Source of the DNA: Cordia subcordata
Taxonomy: Eukaryota; Streptophyta; Magnoliopsida; Boraginales; Cordiaceae
Assembly: GCA_028554755.1 (NCBI GenBank)
Contig: JAPTOF010000021.1
Coordinates: forward strand, 5,009,501 to 5,073,500
Direction: 5' to 3'
DNA length: 64,000 bases
In this document: positions 12,527-24,100 of the stretch, in pieces
Layout: each line of letters opens with the position of its first letter
Numbering within the stretch: the stretch's first letter is position 1
Notes under the pieces: model-generated
Seen by the model: the letters and a program-made list of their open reading frames with translations, nothing else
Told to the model about the DNA's origin: nothing
Database searches by the model: none
Made by a program: the position numbers and the translations under genes

Positions 12527-15368
12527 TAAGTCTGCTTTGCGACGCATTATGAATTTTCTTATCCATTATGAGAAAGTCTTTAGTCAACAGGTGAATAAAG
12601 GGCAAAGTGGTTTTATTGTCTCCAATAGATCCCCGTCAAGTAGAATTGATTGCATTAGGCAATTGACGGGTTTTAATAGGCAAGAATTGTCTATTCGTTA
12701 TTTGGGGGCTCCATTACATAAAGGTCATAAAAAGAGTGTGCTTTTTGATAGACTCATTAGGAATATACGAGAAAGGATACGCGGTTGGGAATGTCGACCA
12801 CTCTCTTTTTGAGGTCACATATTACTCATTGAAAGTGTTCTCTTGGCCATGCCTATGCATCTTTTACAAGTCCTTAAAGCGCCTAAACGTTTTTTGGAAC
12901 GGATTAAGCGGATTTTTAGCAGTTTCCTCTGGGGGGATAATAGAGATGCTAAATCGATCCACTGGTCTTCTTGGGACCATGTGTGCAACCATTTGATGAA
13001 GAAGGGTTAAATTTTAGACCTCTAGGAGAAGTCAGTAAGGCTTTTGAGATGAAATTGTGGTGGAGGTTCTGCACGGTCGATTGCTTGTGTTCGAGATTTA
13101 TGTGCCATAAGTACTGTAAAGAAGAACATCCCGAAATGATCTAACCAAATATCCAGGACTCAGCTATTTGGAAATGTTTAAAAAGAAGTCAAGCTGAGTG
13201 TGAAAAACATACTAGATGGAAAATATGGAATGGTAATATATCCTTCTGCTATCATGTGTGGATTGGTGATCTACCTTTGACTAGCATGAATCTTGTTGGG
13301 AGTACTTCTATGGAATTAGTTAAGGACTATTAAAATGAAGAGAGATGGGATGAATCAAAACTTCGGGCTGTCTTACCTCTCGAAATGGCTCATAAAATCT
13401 TAGACATCCCTATTTACTTGAATGAACAACATTAACCTTATTGGGATCTCTCTATTGATGGCAAATTCTCTGTGAAATCAACTTGGATGAGTATTCGTGA
13501 CCAAGGAGTTATTAAAATAGTGTTTTCTGCATGTTGGCACAAATCTATCCCCATCAAAGTCTCCTTCTTAATGTGGAGATTTTTGAATAACTGGTTACCA
13601 GTTGATGTTCAGCTTCAATGGAAAGGCATAAGTTTGGTGTCCAAGTGTGCTTACTGTTATAATTATGAAACTTTTGAGCATGTTTTCTTTGAGGGTATGA
13701 AAGTTCGACTAATCTGGGAGACTTTTGCCTCTCTTTTTAATGTGCATATGCCTAATTCAAGTGAGGCTAGGCATTGGCTTGCGGCTTGGATTTATTTAGG
13801 TGATTACTATTATAAAGGTCACATTAGAAATTTACTTCCCATTTTCATCTAACGGCATGCGTGGCGTGCTAGAAATGAAGCCAAGCATCAAGAGTTGTCT
13901 TTTCAACCTTTCGAATCATACAGAGGATCAGGCGTCTAATCTAGAGGTTGTTTCAAGCAAGTTTGATTAATAAAGTCCAATGGAAAGGTGATCTTCGCCA
14001 TGCTTATTTGTTTAGTTGCTTCTACTCCAAATCTATTACGAGGAGACCTATTGTTGTTAAGTGGTCAAAGCCAGATCAGTTTAGCTTGAAGCTAAATATG
14101 GATTGTTGTAAACATGCAAACCGATTTGCAGGAGCTAGGGGTTTTTCTGTGAATGGAAGGGGAAAATGGTTTTTGGATTCTTTGAAAACCTGGGGAATTA
14201 CTCTGTAATGATGGCAGAATTTTTAGCGCTTGTTCGGGGCTTACAGATTTGTAAAGAGAAGGGTTACATGAATATATAGTTGGAAATGGATTCCTTGAGT
14301 GCCATTCTCATTGTCAATAATGCAGGCAAGGGTCCATGGATAATGGCATACTTGATTGAGAAAGCGAGAGGCCTTCTATGTCTTCCTAATGGTCGTCTTA
14401 GTCATATCTACTGGGAGGGCAACTTATCAGCTAATATTTTGGCTAATTGGGGTATTGCTAATAGTGATTTTTATCTCATACAAGATTGTAATGGTGCCCT
14501 TCACTTAAATGGTACAGCGCGGATGGATCAAAGTAGCTTACCGACTTCATTTTATCTAATTATAGACGCTGCATTCCTGTTGCAAATCTTAAAGTCCCAT
14601 GTTGTGAGACATGGCTGGGCCAACGTCTGTGGCTTGACCATGGATATTTTGTTTGAGGCGTTTGGGATGTTGTGAAGAGTAATTGATGGGTTTTCAATCG
14701 TTGTTCTTGAAACCTTCTTCTTCATTTCCACCACAGCCAAATTGTTGACCCTACCAAAACAGAATTCCTACCAGCAAAACATGATAATGCCTATCAGTTT
14801 ATTACTAACGTTTTTTATCTTGCAGGGGCCTGGAGAAATATTATCCTCTTGAGTAATCAAGTTCAGAGGTTTTGTGCCTGTAAATCTGGGCTATGGACAT
14901 TAACAGATGATTGTTCAATCTATAATAGATGTGCTCTCAGAATCTGACAAATGTTGATCTCAATGCTTGGTAGGAATGGGACAACATCAAATGTTAATCC
15001 ACGAGTTTGGAACTTTCACAGTGGTGAGAAAAAATATGCTCATTGTAATGCGGTTAGTAGAAATCCAATACTCGCACAGGTGGCTCAATGTGTTGAATGT
15101 TTTCTGGGAGGTAGACGCTCGCACGATGACTCTTCTGATTCCAGCATAACTTTGTTAATAAGAATTCATTGCAAGGAGATTTCAAATTCTTATTTTTTTC
15201 TAACGAAAATTTATGCAAAGAATGCATATTTCGCCTTAGTTAGGAATTTAAATCATTGGTTTGTAAGGATTAGGTTCCTACATGTCCTTCATTGGGTACT
15301 AGATCCACCTTGCTGTAACATTTTTGAAGGAATGATATTTTAGGCTTCGGCCTTTTGGGGGGGGGAAG

Positions 15369-15386
15369 AGAGAATCAGTCCTCTAT
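15369..15386. repeat. 3' target-site duplication of the LINE
   Basis: Partner of 6783-6800, with one A/G difference in 18 bp. Confidence 0.75.
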
Positions 15387-16907
15387 TTTTTGTCATGGTA
15401 TAAACAGTGTCGTATTATTGCAAACCTAGCCCGAAACGATATTGCTTTGCTTACTCTTGTATAACATCTTTCTATCACAACCATGTTACAAGCTTTCTTT
15501 TACTACTCTCTCCTACTCAGCCACCTCCTACTTTGTCAACTACATTGCTCGCACCTCCTTCACATCTCTCAACTCTGTTCAATATTTTCTCTACTTCATT
15601 TTTTGAGTACACATCTTGCTTCTATTGAGAAAAATATGACCCACAGCTTATTCTTAGATATGAGAGATTGCAATTTAGAATTATTTTTTGGTTCTCCTTT
15701 TTTCTCATTTTGGCTTTCTTTGTGATCTTCAGGGGAATAGAATCCTCTTTCAATCCATGAAAGCTGCATAGGAATGCAGCTGCTCCAGCTAATATCAAAA
15801 ACCTTGCGTCAAATTATGGGACTTCAAATCTAGGTCTGTTGTCAATCTTTAAGAAAGAAGTAGTGTGATATATTTACTTCACTACCAATGTAACACATCA
15901 ACTACATGCTTTTGCTTCCTCTTCTCATCAAGGATTTTTCTTTAGCGCACTACAGCCAGGTTTGGGGGGTTTATTTAATTAGCTACAAATGGCGGTGTCA
16001 AGGCTAAACAATTTTATCGGCAATTCAGTAGCATAAAAAAGTGTTGTTTGGACTAGGGTAGGAAATTGAAGGAACATAATATATTATCATGTAAATTCAC
16101 TATCACAATGTAAGAATTTAAGGTTAATTGGAGATCACTTCATTAAAAGTTGCATATCTTTTCTGGAAAAATAGTAAGGATGGTATATATAGACTCCTGC
16201 AGGGATGCTATTCTTCATGAAACTATAGATAGCCTTCACAATGCTATTATTTTTTTGGGGTCTAAATAACGTTTCACTATTTTGCATAGTAGAATTTTTC
16301 TACAACTGATGTTATCTTAATTATTACTATACAAAACAAACAATGGAGAAGTGTCTAGCCTTTTCAAATGGGAGGGACTCTGAGGACAAGTGAAAGTTAG
16401 TAGATGCATTTATGTTAAAGATAGTTGTGACCTCATATTTACATTATCTAAAGTGGAAATGTGAAGTGAAGAGACTCGATTGGTTATTACATATTGCTTT
16501 ATGAGAAGTTTGATTATGCTTTTTTATGAATGTCATATTAGAATGGGAACTATTTATGTCTTATTTCATTGTATGACGGCAATGCTAAATGTTATTTCAT
16601 TGTACAACGGCAATGCTAAATGGAGTTTTAAATGTTTCTAACCAAATATCACATTTCTCTAGCTAGTGGAATTTGTAGTGGAAGAGACTCGGTCAAAGAT
16701 AATTTGGTGTCAATTTGATGTGTATTTGTAAAGTGAAGACTATGCCATCTTTAGTGATGCTTGGCGTGCTTTCATGTCCTAAAGTCATTTGACACTTGTT
16801 TGGATAAAATGCCAAGTATTATGGAAAGTTATTGCACTTATGTCCATTTGCCTTTCAGGTAGTAACATAAGTCAGTTACACTTTAATACACTTTAAAATT
16901 GATATTT
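15387..16907. other. Non-coding stretch between LINE and copia-A
   Basis: No recognisable gene or transposon end. It contains a CT-rich stretch (about 15480-15610) that produces chance open frames, and a 31-bp tandem duplication described separately. Confidence 0.45.
16561..16622. repeat. 31-bp tandem duplication
   Basis: Two adjacent copies (16561-16591 and 16592-16622) beginning TTATTTCATTGTA and ending CGGCAATGCTAAATG, with two mismatches. Confidence 0.9.
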
Positions 16908-16912
16908 CTATC

Positions 16913-17056
16913 TGTTGAAGTAGTGATAGTATTTCTCCCACATCAAGAAAATAGTTTATTATTCAATCGTAATAGACCCTATATAAAGGGTATTACACAT
17001 TATTTTAATACAAGAGAATATATTATTAGCCTTTAAATGTCTCTTCTTTTTCAACA
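16913..17056 (+). repeat. Copia-A 5' LTR
   Basis: 144 bp, TG...CA, with a TATA-like CCCTATATAAAGGG at 16977-16990. Confidence 0.92.
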
Positions 17057-17070
17057 TGGTATCTAGATCC
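17057..17070 (+). promoter_or_regulatory. Copia-A primer-binding site (initiator Met tRNA)
   Basis: TGGTATCTAGATCC directly after the LTR; resembles the canonical TGGTATCAGAGCC complement of plant initiator tRNA-Met, with changes in the middle and at the end. Confidence 0.75.
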
Positions 17071-17074
17071 AAGG

Positions 17075-17078
<4 letters not shown>

Positions 17079-17116
<38 letters not shown>
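17079..17116. repeat. (TA)n microsatellite in the copia-A leader
   Basis: TA dinucleotide run of about 37 bp just downstream of the primer-binding site. Confidence 0.9.
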
Positions 17117-17118
<2 letters not shown>

Positions 17119-17889
17119 TAAATATATACTATAAACCCTAGCCACCACCAAACACTCATAAAAAAACCATCACCACTGCCACTAATCGAAAACCACCGCC
17201 ACCAAAATACTCGTCGCAGGCCGATGACCTACATAGCATCGGCACTATCGCCAGAACCCTACCAAAGCTTTGTCGGAGTTTTGATCCAAGCCTACCATCG
17301 AGCTCGTTACACCACCATGACCTCAAATTAGCAATTGCCAACGTCATCCACCACAGCCATACGCCTCACCCATCACCCCCCAACGCACGTGGATCTCACG
17401 CATAGCCGCCGGTGATCAGACCCTGCTCCGGCCGACACCAAAATGCTCGCTTCACTCTTCTCTCTTCACCATGCTAAGTCCTTCTTCCAGATTATAAGTT
17501 TTTCATGCTTTATAGTTTTAATTTGTTGTTTTCTTTGTTTTTTTTTTATTATTTTTTGTTTTATTTTCTTCTTTTTTTTGCCTTGGTAGTAGACATATAT
17601 ATTGTTTGTTAAAACAGTAGGCTTTATTTTAGAAAAAAAGAGAGCAAAAAGAAAAGAAAGGAAAAAAAAAAAGAAGGAAAAAATGACACACTGATTATGT
17701 GTGTTTGGTCCATGTATTGAGTCTTTCTTTTCTTTTGCGGTCACGTTGTCTCCTTGCCCTTTGTCCTTTAAACTTAGCTTGTTGAAATATAGCCTCATCC
17801 AAATATAATCTTCCCACAGATAGTGGTACCAAGGTCACTGTTACTCAAGAAAAACTATTCCTAAAGATGATCTCTCAAAAATTTCTAAA

Positions 17890-20600
17890 AGGTTTTCTGA
17901 CATGACTATTGTTGTTTTGAACTTCACTGGCACTCTTGTGATCATCACGACCAAATTCAATAGCCGTAACTTTACTCAGTGATCTTTTGCTATGAAATTG
18001 TAGTTTTGAGGGCAAGGATTAGTTCGCTATTTGACAAAAGATGTTCCCAGATTATCAAAGGAGAAGTCTCAGTTATGGGACCAAGTTAATGCTCAACTCC
18101 TTAGTTTATTGCTTCAATCAATTGAACCAGAGTTACATGTTGTATTTCACCAATGTTATACTTGCAAACAACTTTGGACTTTGGCTCAAGAGATGTACAC
18201 CAGTAATGTCAGTTGGATCTTTGATGTCATTAATGATCTTATACGTATACAGTTGGATGAAAAGGGTCTTTTCATTTATTTTGGGTGCTTTCAAGGTGTA
18301 ATGTTTGAATATAACGATCTTCTACATCTAAGGGTCCTAATCATGCCTCTAGATTCCTTACTTAGCCAGTTACAAGTACTGATAATGCTTCCGAAGGAGG
18401 CCGTAGAAGAGGATGTGGTTACAATAAAAGAGGTGGTCGAAGTGGTCAAACCTCTTGACCTCAATGTACTCCATGATATGCTTCATTTTTCAGTATTGTG
18501 TCCTCATGAATCTATTTATCATCTTCTTCCTAAAGTGTTTGGGTGTGCCCGTTTTGTCCATAATTTCTCGTCTTGGATAAATTGAGTTCTTGCTCTGTTA
18601 AGTACATCTTTCTAGGATATAGTCGTACTCAAAAGGGCTACTGTTATTACTTCTTGAGTTAGATAGGTTGTTCTTCAGTATAGATGTCACTTTTTTTGAG
18701 TCTTAGTCCTACTTCAGTCCGTCTGCTGAAGTGTCTACCACAGTGATTGATGATTTGCTACTCCTTGTCCCTTTAGTTACTTTTCCTCCTGTCCCTGTTA
18801 CCTCATCTACTGTCGATCCCCCTTCCTCCCCTGACTTGTCTCGATTGTATCTACCAGATTTGCAGACATATCAACGACGACATCTCCAGTAGCCATTCAC
18901 TGAAGCTTTTGTGCTGTCTCTCTCGTCTCCTTCAGATCCTAAACCAGTCCCTCAGCCCTCTGAATGAGATTACCTATTGCCCCAAAGGAAAGGTACTCTT
19001 TCTGCACTACCAAACATCCCATTTCTCATTTCGTGTCTTATCATGCCTTATCCCCATTATATCTATCCTTCGTTACTTCCCTTTCTTCTGTCATTGTCCC
19101 TTCTTACGTTTCAGAAGTGCTTGCACACTTGGGCTGGCATGAGGATATGAGAGAAGAAATGTTTGCTCTAAAGTCCAATGATACGTGGGACTTGGTTGAT
19201 CTCCCGATTGGTAAATCTATTGTTGGTTGTCGTTGAATTTATACGGTGAAACGCTTTCCAGATGGTACGGTCGACCGTCTAAATGCCTGCTTGGTTGCGA
19301 AAGGATGTACCCAGGTTTATGTCATTGATTACGACAATACTTTCTCTCCTGTTGCTAAAATGGCCTCTGTTCGCATTTTTCTTGCTCTTACAGCTATGTT
19401 TCAATGGCCTCTTCATCAGCTTGACATCAAGAATGCGTTTCTCAATGGGAACCTTGAACAAGAAATGTTTATGAAATAACCACCAGGGTTTGTTGCTCAA
19501 GGGGAGTCTCATAAGGTGTGTCATTTGAAGAAGTCTTTGTATGGGCTAAAGCAGTCACCCCAAGCATGGTTCAGACGCTTTAGTGAAGTTGTACTTGAAT
19601 TTAGGTTGACAAGATATGGAGTTGATCATTTAGTGTTTTATCAACACTCAAACAACTATTATTGATTGTGTATATTGATGACATTATCATTACTGGAGAC
19701 GATGTGATAAGTATAGCAGATTTAAAGGCATTTCTCCATCGACAATTCTAGACTAAAGATTTGGGGGAGTTGCACTATTTTCTAGGTATCGAGATTGCAT
19801 GCTCTAAAGAGGAGATCTTTATTTCCCAACATAAGTATGTTCTTGATATGCGTGATGAGGCTGGAATACTCAGTTCAAGACTGTGTGACTTATCAATAGA
19901 TCTGAACGTGGAATTGGTACCTAATGAGGGAAGGCTCATATAAGATCCAAGGAGATACAAGAGATTGGTTGGCAAACCGAACTATCTTACAGTGACTTGT
20001 CCAGACATTTCATTTGTCATGAGTGTCGTCAGTCAATTTCTTAACTCACCAGCCACTGGGATACAATCATTCATATCCTTCGTTACCTCAATGGTGCACT
20101 AGGAAAAGAAATATTATACAAAAATCAGGGTCACATTGGTATTGTAGAGTATTCTGATACTGATTGGGTAGGTTGTCCTATTGATAGACGGTCCACTTCT
20201 AGATATTCTATCTTCATTGGAAGCAAACTTATATCATGGAAAAGTAAGAAGCAAGCAGTTGTGGCTCGCTCTAGTGCTGAATTTGAACACTGAGCTATGG
20301 GTTTAACCATATGTGAATTGATATGGGTAAAGCATTTACTTGAGGACATTGGGATGGATTGTTCTCAACCCATGAAATTAGTATGTGATAGTCAAGCGGC
20401 GATGCATATTGCTTCAAACCCTGTGTTTCATGAACGTACTAAACACTTTAAGATTGATTGTTACTTTGAAAGAAGCAAGGTGTTAGCCAAAGATTGTGAC
20501 TTTACACGTTAGTTCGAATGATTAGTTGGCTGACCTTTTTACTAAGTCTTTGAGAGGTCCTAGGGTTGAGTATATTTGTAACAAGTTGGGCACCTACGAT
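17890..20600 (+). pseudogene. Copia-A gag-pol remnant (gag, integrase end, RT, RNase H)
   Basis: Gag at about 17920-18450, with DQVNAQLLSLLLQSIEPEL and FDVINDLIRIQLDEKG. Shortly after the gag Gly/Arg-rich tail the reading jumps to the integrase end (LLPKVFGCARFVHNFSS, about 18522-18575, then FLGYSRTQKGY), so protease and the integrase core are deleted. RT spans about 19120-19830: [50 protein letters not shown] and an intact YIDD box near 19671-19682. RNase H spans about 20140-20590, with [49 protein letters not shown]. Stops (for example 19234, 19477, 20292) and a frameshift just before YIDD make it inactive. Confidence 0.88.
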
Positions 20601-20625
20601 ATATATTCTCCAACTTAAGGGGGAC

Positions 20626-20771
20626 TATTGAAGTAGTAATAGTATTTCTCCCACGTCGGGAAAATAATTTATTGTCCAATTGTAGTAGACCCTATATAAA
20701 GGGTATTACACATTATTTTAATACAAAAGAATATATTATTAGCCTTTAAATGTCTCTCCTCTTTTTCAACA
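20626..20771 (+). repeat. Copia-A 3' LTR
   Basis: 146 bp, near-identical to 16913-17056; preceded by the polypurine tract. The first dinucleotide is TA instead of TG. Confidence 0.92.
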
Positions 20772-20776
20772 CTATT

Positions 20777-23459
20777 GAATCAGTTTTCCTTCATGATCAA
20801 TTCAATTTTGAAGGATCAACCATTTACTGTGCTACAAATTCATACTTTCTTCATCAACTAGGCAAAGAAATTCCTAACATTGATTGAATTTTTTTTTCAT
20901 GGATGGTGCCGTCTTATTGTCTTTTTTGTAAAGGTAAAAGTTTTATACACTGTAAGTTGTATGTGTGGTATGATGAAAAGATAAACCAGCATGAGCTGAG
21001 TACTAAGCTTCTTTTGCTTCTATTATTGGATATTATGAGAAGCTTATAGATATCATGATGTTAATTTTTGAAACGGCAAACACTTCATTGTTCGCGCAAT
21101 TTGCGTCTTGCCTAATTTGAGTTGAAAGCCTGGAGTTGGACTTTAAATATGCATCAAATTGATGTGTGTTTGGACTTTAAATATGCATCAAATTGATGTG
21201 TGTAATTCCACAAGTATGTAGCCAAGAATCGAGATATTAGGTTACTTATTTTATGGGGCAATGGTCTTTTCTCTCGTGATGTAACTTGATATTTGGGTCC
21301 AAAGTATGATGTCCAGTGGATATCTATGCAGTTTGTTATGATGAGGATGAGGATAAGTAAAGTTCAAAATTGCAAATACTGTTGCTATTTGTTTACGCAA
21401 GAGAATGGTGATAATCCATGTTAACAATTGATTGAGACGAGTGGTTCAACCACAAATTTCCAATTTTCAGTTGTTGCAGAAACATGTCTTGAGACCTTAA
21501 GTTGTTAGCAATTTCAGATACTATTTGGGATTCAAAGAATACAGATAGATTAAAGAATAATCAACATGATAGTTATTCAAAAATTAAGTTTGAGGATGAA
21601 AGGCATCTTGTCTGCAAAAAGTGGATCAGAGTACTTTTTCGTGAGGATTTGTGATGCAACATACCGATTTACATCTAATTTACTTCAACTTGTCCTATCA
21701 ATTTCAGGCATATATGATCAAGGGAAAAAATGATGGTTATTGTTTCTTCTCTATTGTTACCAAATACTGCACTTGCACAGGTTGAGATAGAGAAAAGACT
21801 AGCCTTAGAAAGCCTTTGAAGTAAATGAAAAACCAAAGCAGAGAACAAGTATAGTATCTATTATCCTCAATTTGATCTTTTTTGTTATTGTTTTTCTTTG
21901 ATAAGTTAATTTTGATTTCCTTACTCATAAATTTTCACTATCACAAATTTCATGCTCAATTCAACACATATTTTACTAACAACCATATCGTAAGCCAACA
22001 AGGTACACGTTATCCTTGACAATGTATTGTCTCATCAACAGGCAAAGGCCAATTGTTAACGGTTTATACTTTGTTTATACATATCCTCAACCAAAAGATG
22101 GTGTACATGTTTGGGGTTACATGCAAGTCTTTATTTTATCTACAACTATATTCTTCATGATCTTAACTCGAAATTGCTTTATTTAGTATGTAATGTTCAA
22201 GCATCAACCAAACTCTTTATCAAGCAAAAACTTGAATAAGTGCCAACAATAGAGTGCAAGAAGATATATTAGGCTGTGTTTCTTGATGCAAGATTGGCGC
22301 CTAGAGCAACAAGTTGTCTATAGAAGAAATGCATATGTTTTAACCAAATAAAATAACATAGATCTCTATTGTTTCACATTTTTTTTATGTCAAATCTTTT
22401 AATCTTTTCTTAGACCATGTAATGAGATCAATGACAAGCTCTTGGCAAACTTTTTGGATCAAAATATAGATTTGGAGTCATTGTTTTTTTACATGTTTGA
22501 TCTTTATGAGGAACTTTTCAATAATGGCAAAAGTTAAGAGATTAAATGTTTTACTAGAAGTATTTTCAAGACATTAATGATCATTATTTGAATGAGTCTA
22601 AGGTACATTGTCTATTCTCTATGCTCAATTTTTTGCAATTCAAAAGTCAAACCAGCGAAATGATGAAACTTGTAATATATATATTTATTTAATGGAGAAA
22701 AATCAATATACTCAATGAATTGGTTTACTCATATTCAATATACGATTATTTTTATTTATCAATATGCTAATATAAGACCAAAAAATTAACGGGAATGAAT
22801 GACTGAGTATTATATCTAAACCCTAACTACTACTGTTTCTTCACTAATCCCAAACTCCAAATCTCTTATTCCCTTTGGCTTTGTTTTGATATTTTTTGTC
22901 TAACCCAGCAACAAATAAACAACAAACTTCACAGAACTTGGCCCTCGTTGCCCTTTTTTTGTAACACATTAATATTATACATTATACTTATAGGACATAT
23001 TGATCCATCAAAAAGGTATAGTAAAACAAAAAAAAATAGTTTATACTTTATTTATTTACTTTTAGTTAGATGATTTACATATAATTTTTATTGTTGTTTT
23101 TTCTTTTGTTAGTGAGTGATTGGTGAATATCTTAAGGCACAACTACTAGATAAAGTAAATATTTATTCAAAATACTTCTTGTATTATATTTTCATTTAAA
23201 TTTTAGTAATCTGTTAGTGTATAATTTTTTTTTAATTTAGAGGATATATTGATATTCTAGTTGTAAAAATTTCTATTGCAAATAGCTTATTTTAGTAAAT
23301 AAATTTTAATCATTCTTAATTTGTTTATTTTCTAGGTAGATAATTTAGGTTTTTTGTTCAAGACTGAGGTAGGAGGAATTTTTTCTTATATGATTATTTA
23401 AAATTCAAATTAGTTAAATAAACATCTCTAATTATTTTAATTGATGTTAAAATATGCAT
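20777..23459. other. AT-rich non-coding stretch after copia-A
   Basis: No gene, transposon end or RNA gene recognised apart from the 34-bp tandem duplication listed separately. Open frames here are short and without motifs. Confidence 0.45.
21138..21203. repeat. 34-bp tandem duplication
   Basis: GGACTTTAAATATGCATCAA and the following 12-14 bases occur twice in a row (21138-21171 and 21172-21203) without mismatch over 32 bp. Confidence 0.92.
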
Positions 23460-24100
23460 AAGCCTAAAACAATTTTTTCCTTCTTCCAAAGAAAAGAAAA
23501 AGATGTTGGCTCAAAACCTATTAAACTACCTTCTACATCTAATATTGATACAAATATAATTTTAAAACCTCTAATAAAACTTCCAAGGGTTGAAAAGAAG
23601 AAAATTGATACAACTTACTTTAGTGCGTGACCTGGGTTTACTCCTCAAATTTGGGAGTATCCAGTAAATCAAAGAGATGAAATTGTATAGCATATATTCA
23701 ATTTGATCTATATTAGCATATACAATTAGATCACTCATATTCTGGACAAGAAAGTCATGCTCGTAGATTTGAAGCTCTTTAGTTTCAAAAACTCCCTTGG
23801 TTGGAATATTAACCTATAAAGGATACTGCATTTTGTTGTTCATGTCACCTTTTTGCAAAGGAATCAATAGAAAAACCTGGATAAGATGTATTTACTGTTA
23901 ATGGATTTAGGAATTGGAGAAAAGTAAACAATAGAAAAAAAGTGCTTTTTATCACTTGTGGGGAAAGATACAAATTCAGCTCGGAATTTAACTGTTAAAT
24001 ATTGTGAGAATTTGATAAATTAATCTTGTCACATTGAAAAAGTGGTGCGAAGACAAGGCTTGGATTTCTATTCAAATATGTGCATGATGGCTTTCTTGTA
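23460..24100 (+). pseudogene. hAT-family transposase N-terminal remnant (TTF-type zinc finger)
   Basis: Broken reading that resembles the hAT transposases carrying a TTF zinc finger: a leader SFFQRKEKDVGSKPIKLPS (about 23477-23534), PGFTPQIWEYPVNQRDEI (about 23631-23684), FKNSLGWNI near 23785, a degenerate finger around CCSCHLFAKES, and AHNL-like LTVKYCENLIN followed by CHIEKVVRRQG (about 23989-24061). The known family order (D-P-G...EYP.NQRDEIRR, then FPWLEYS, then C-x2-C/LF, then HN...C..L..QS.HI) is kept. Only the N-terminal part remains; the catalytic RNase H-like core and the dimerisation domain are absent. Confidence 0.6.

Larger units (their letters stand above)
8919..14690 (+). pseudogene. 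LINE ORF2 polyprotein: endonuclease, RT, zf-RVT, RNase H, decayed
   Basis: ORF2 makes the nick and the cDNA in LINE transposition. APE endonuclease at about 8919-9446, with WLVGGDFNSILHAGEKL (about 9290-9340) and a closing YFGNCFTW. Reverse transcriptase at about 9960-12980: WLVEGKRNT, then ENPSSWFDFRPISLC (about 10390-10430), NQSGFVKGRLIGDNILTTQEL, LDMAKAYDRLDWDFF, LRQGDPISLLLFVL, and the catalytic box read as LAFANDMI instead of FADD (about 12257-12280). The zf-RVT domain (IPIKVSFLMWRFLNNWLP, then CAYCYNYETFEHVFFE) is at about 13545-13690, and RNase H at about 14060-14460 (LKLNMDCCKH, AEFLALVRGLQICKE, IYWEGNLSANILANWGI). The coding frame is cut by two insertions and by many stops and frameshifts. 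Confidence 0.85.
6801..15368 (+). mobile_element. Plant L1-type LINE with RNase H, interrupted by two insertions
   Basis: Non-LTR retrotransposon with ORF1 (about 7060-8856) and ORF2 (about 8919-14690), bounded by an 18-bp target duplication. Its span is 8.57 kb; subtracting the 1.33-kb element at 10593-11917 and the 229-bp MITE at 12298-12526, with one target copy each, leaves about 7.0 kb, within the usual size for plant L1 elements. The 3' end before the duplication reads TTAGGCTTCGGCCTTTTGG then a G run, with no poly(A) tail left. Stops and frameshifts in both ORFs make it inactive. Confidence 0.85.
16913..20771 (+). mobile_element. Copia-A: Ty1/copia retrotransposon with both LTRs, internally deleted
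   Basis: 5' LTR 16913-17056 and 3' LTR 20626-20771 (about 145 bp each) begin TGTTGAAG or TATTGAAG and end TTTTTCAACA. Flanks are CTATC (16908-16912) and CTATT (20772-20776), a target duplication with one change. A primer-binding site against initiator Met tRNA (TGGTATCTAGATCC) starts at 17057, and a polypurine tract (AAGGGGGAC) ends at 20625. At 3.86 kb it is shorter than the usual 5 kb, because protease and most of integrase are missing between gag and the integrase end. It is the same family as copia-B. Confidence 0.93.

Noticed and set aside
17466..17798. 110-codon minus-strand open frame in the copia-A leader
   Set aside because: Lys/Phe-rich product of poly-T/poly-A tracts inside the transposon leader; no motif.
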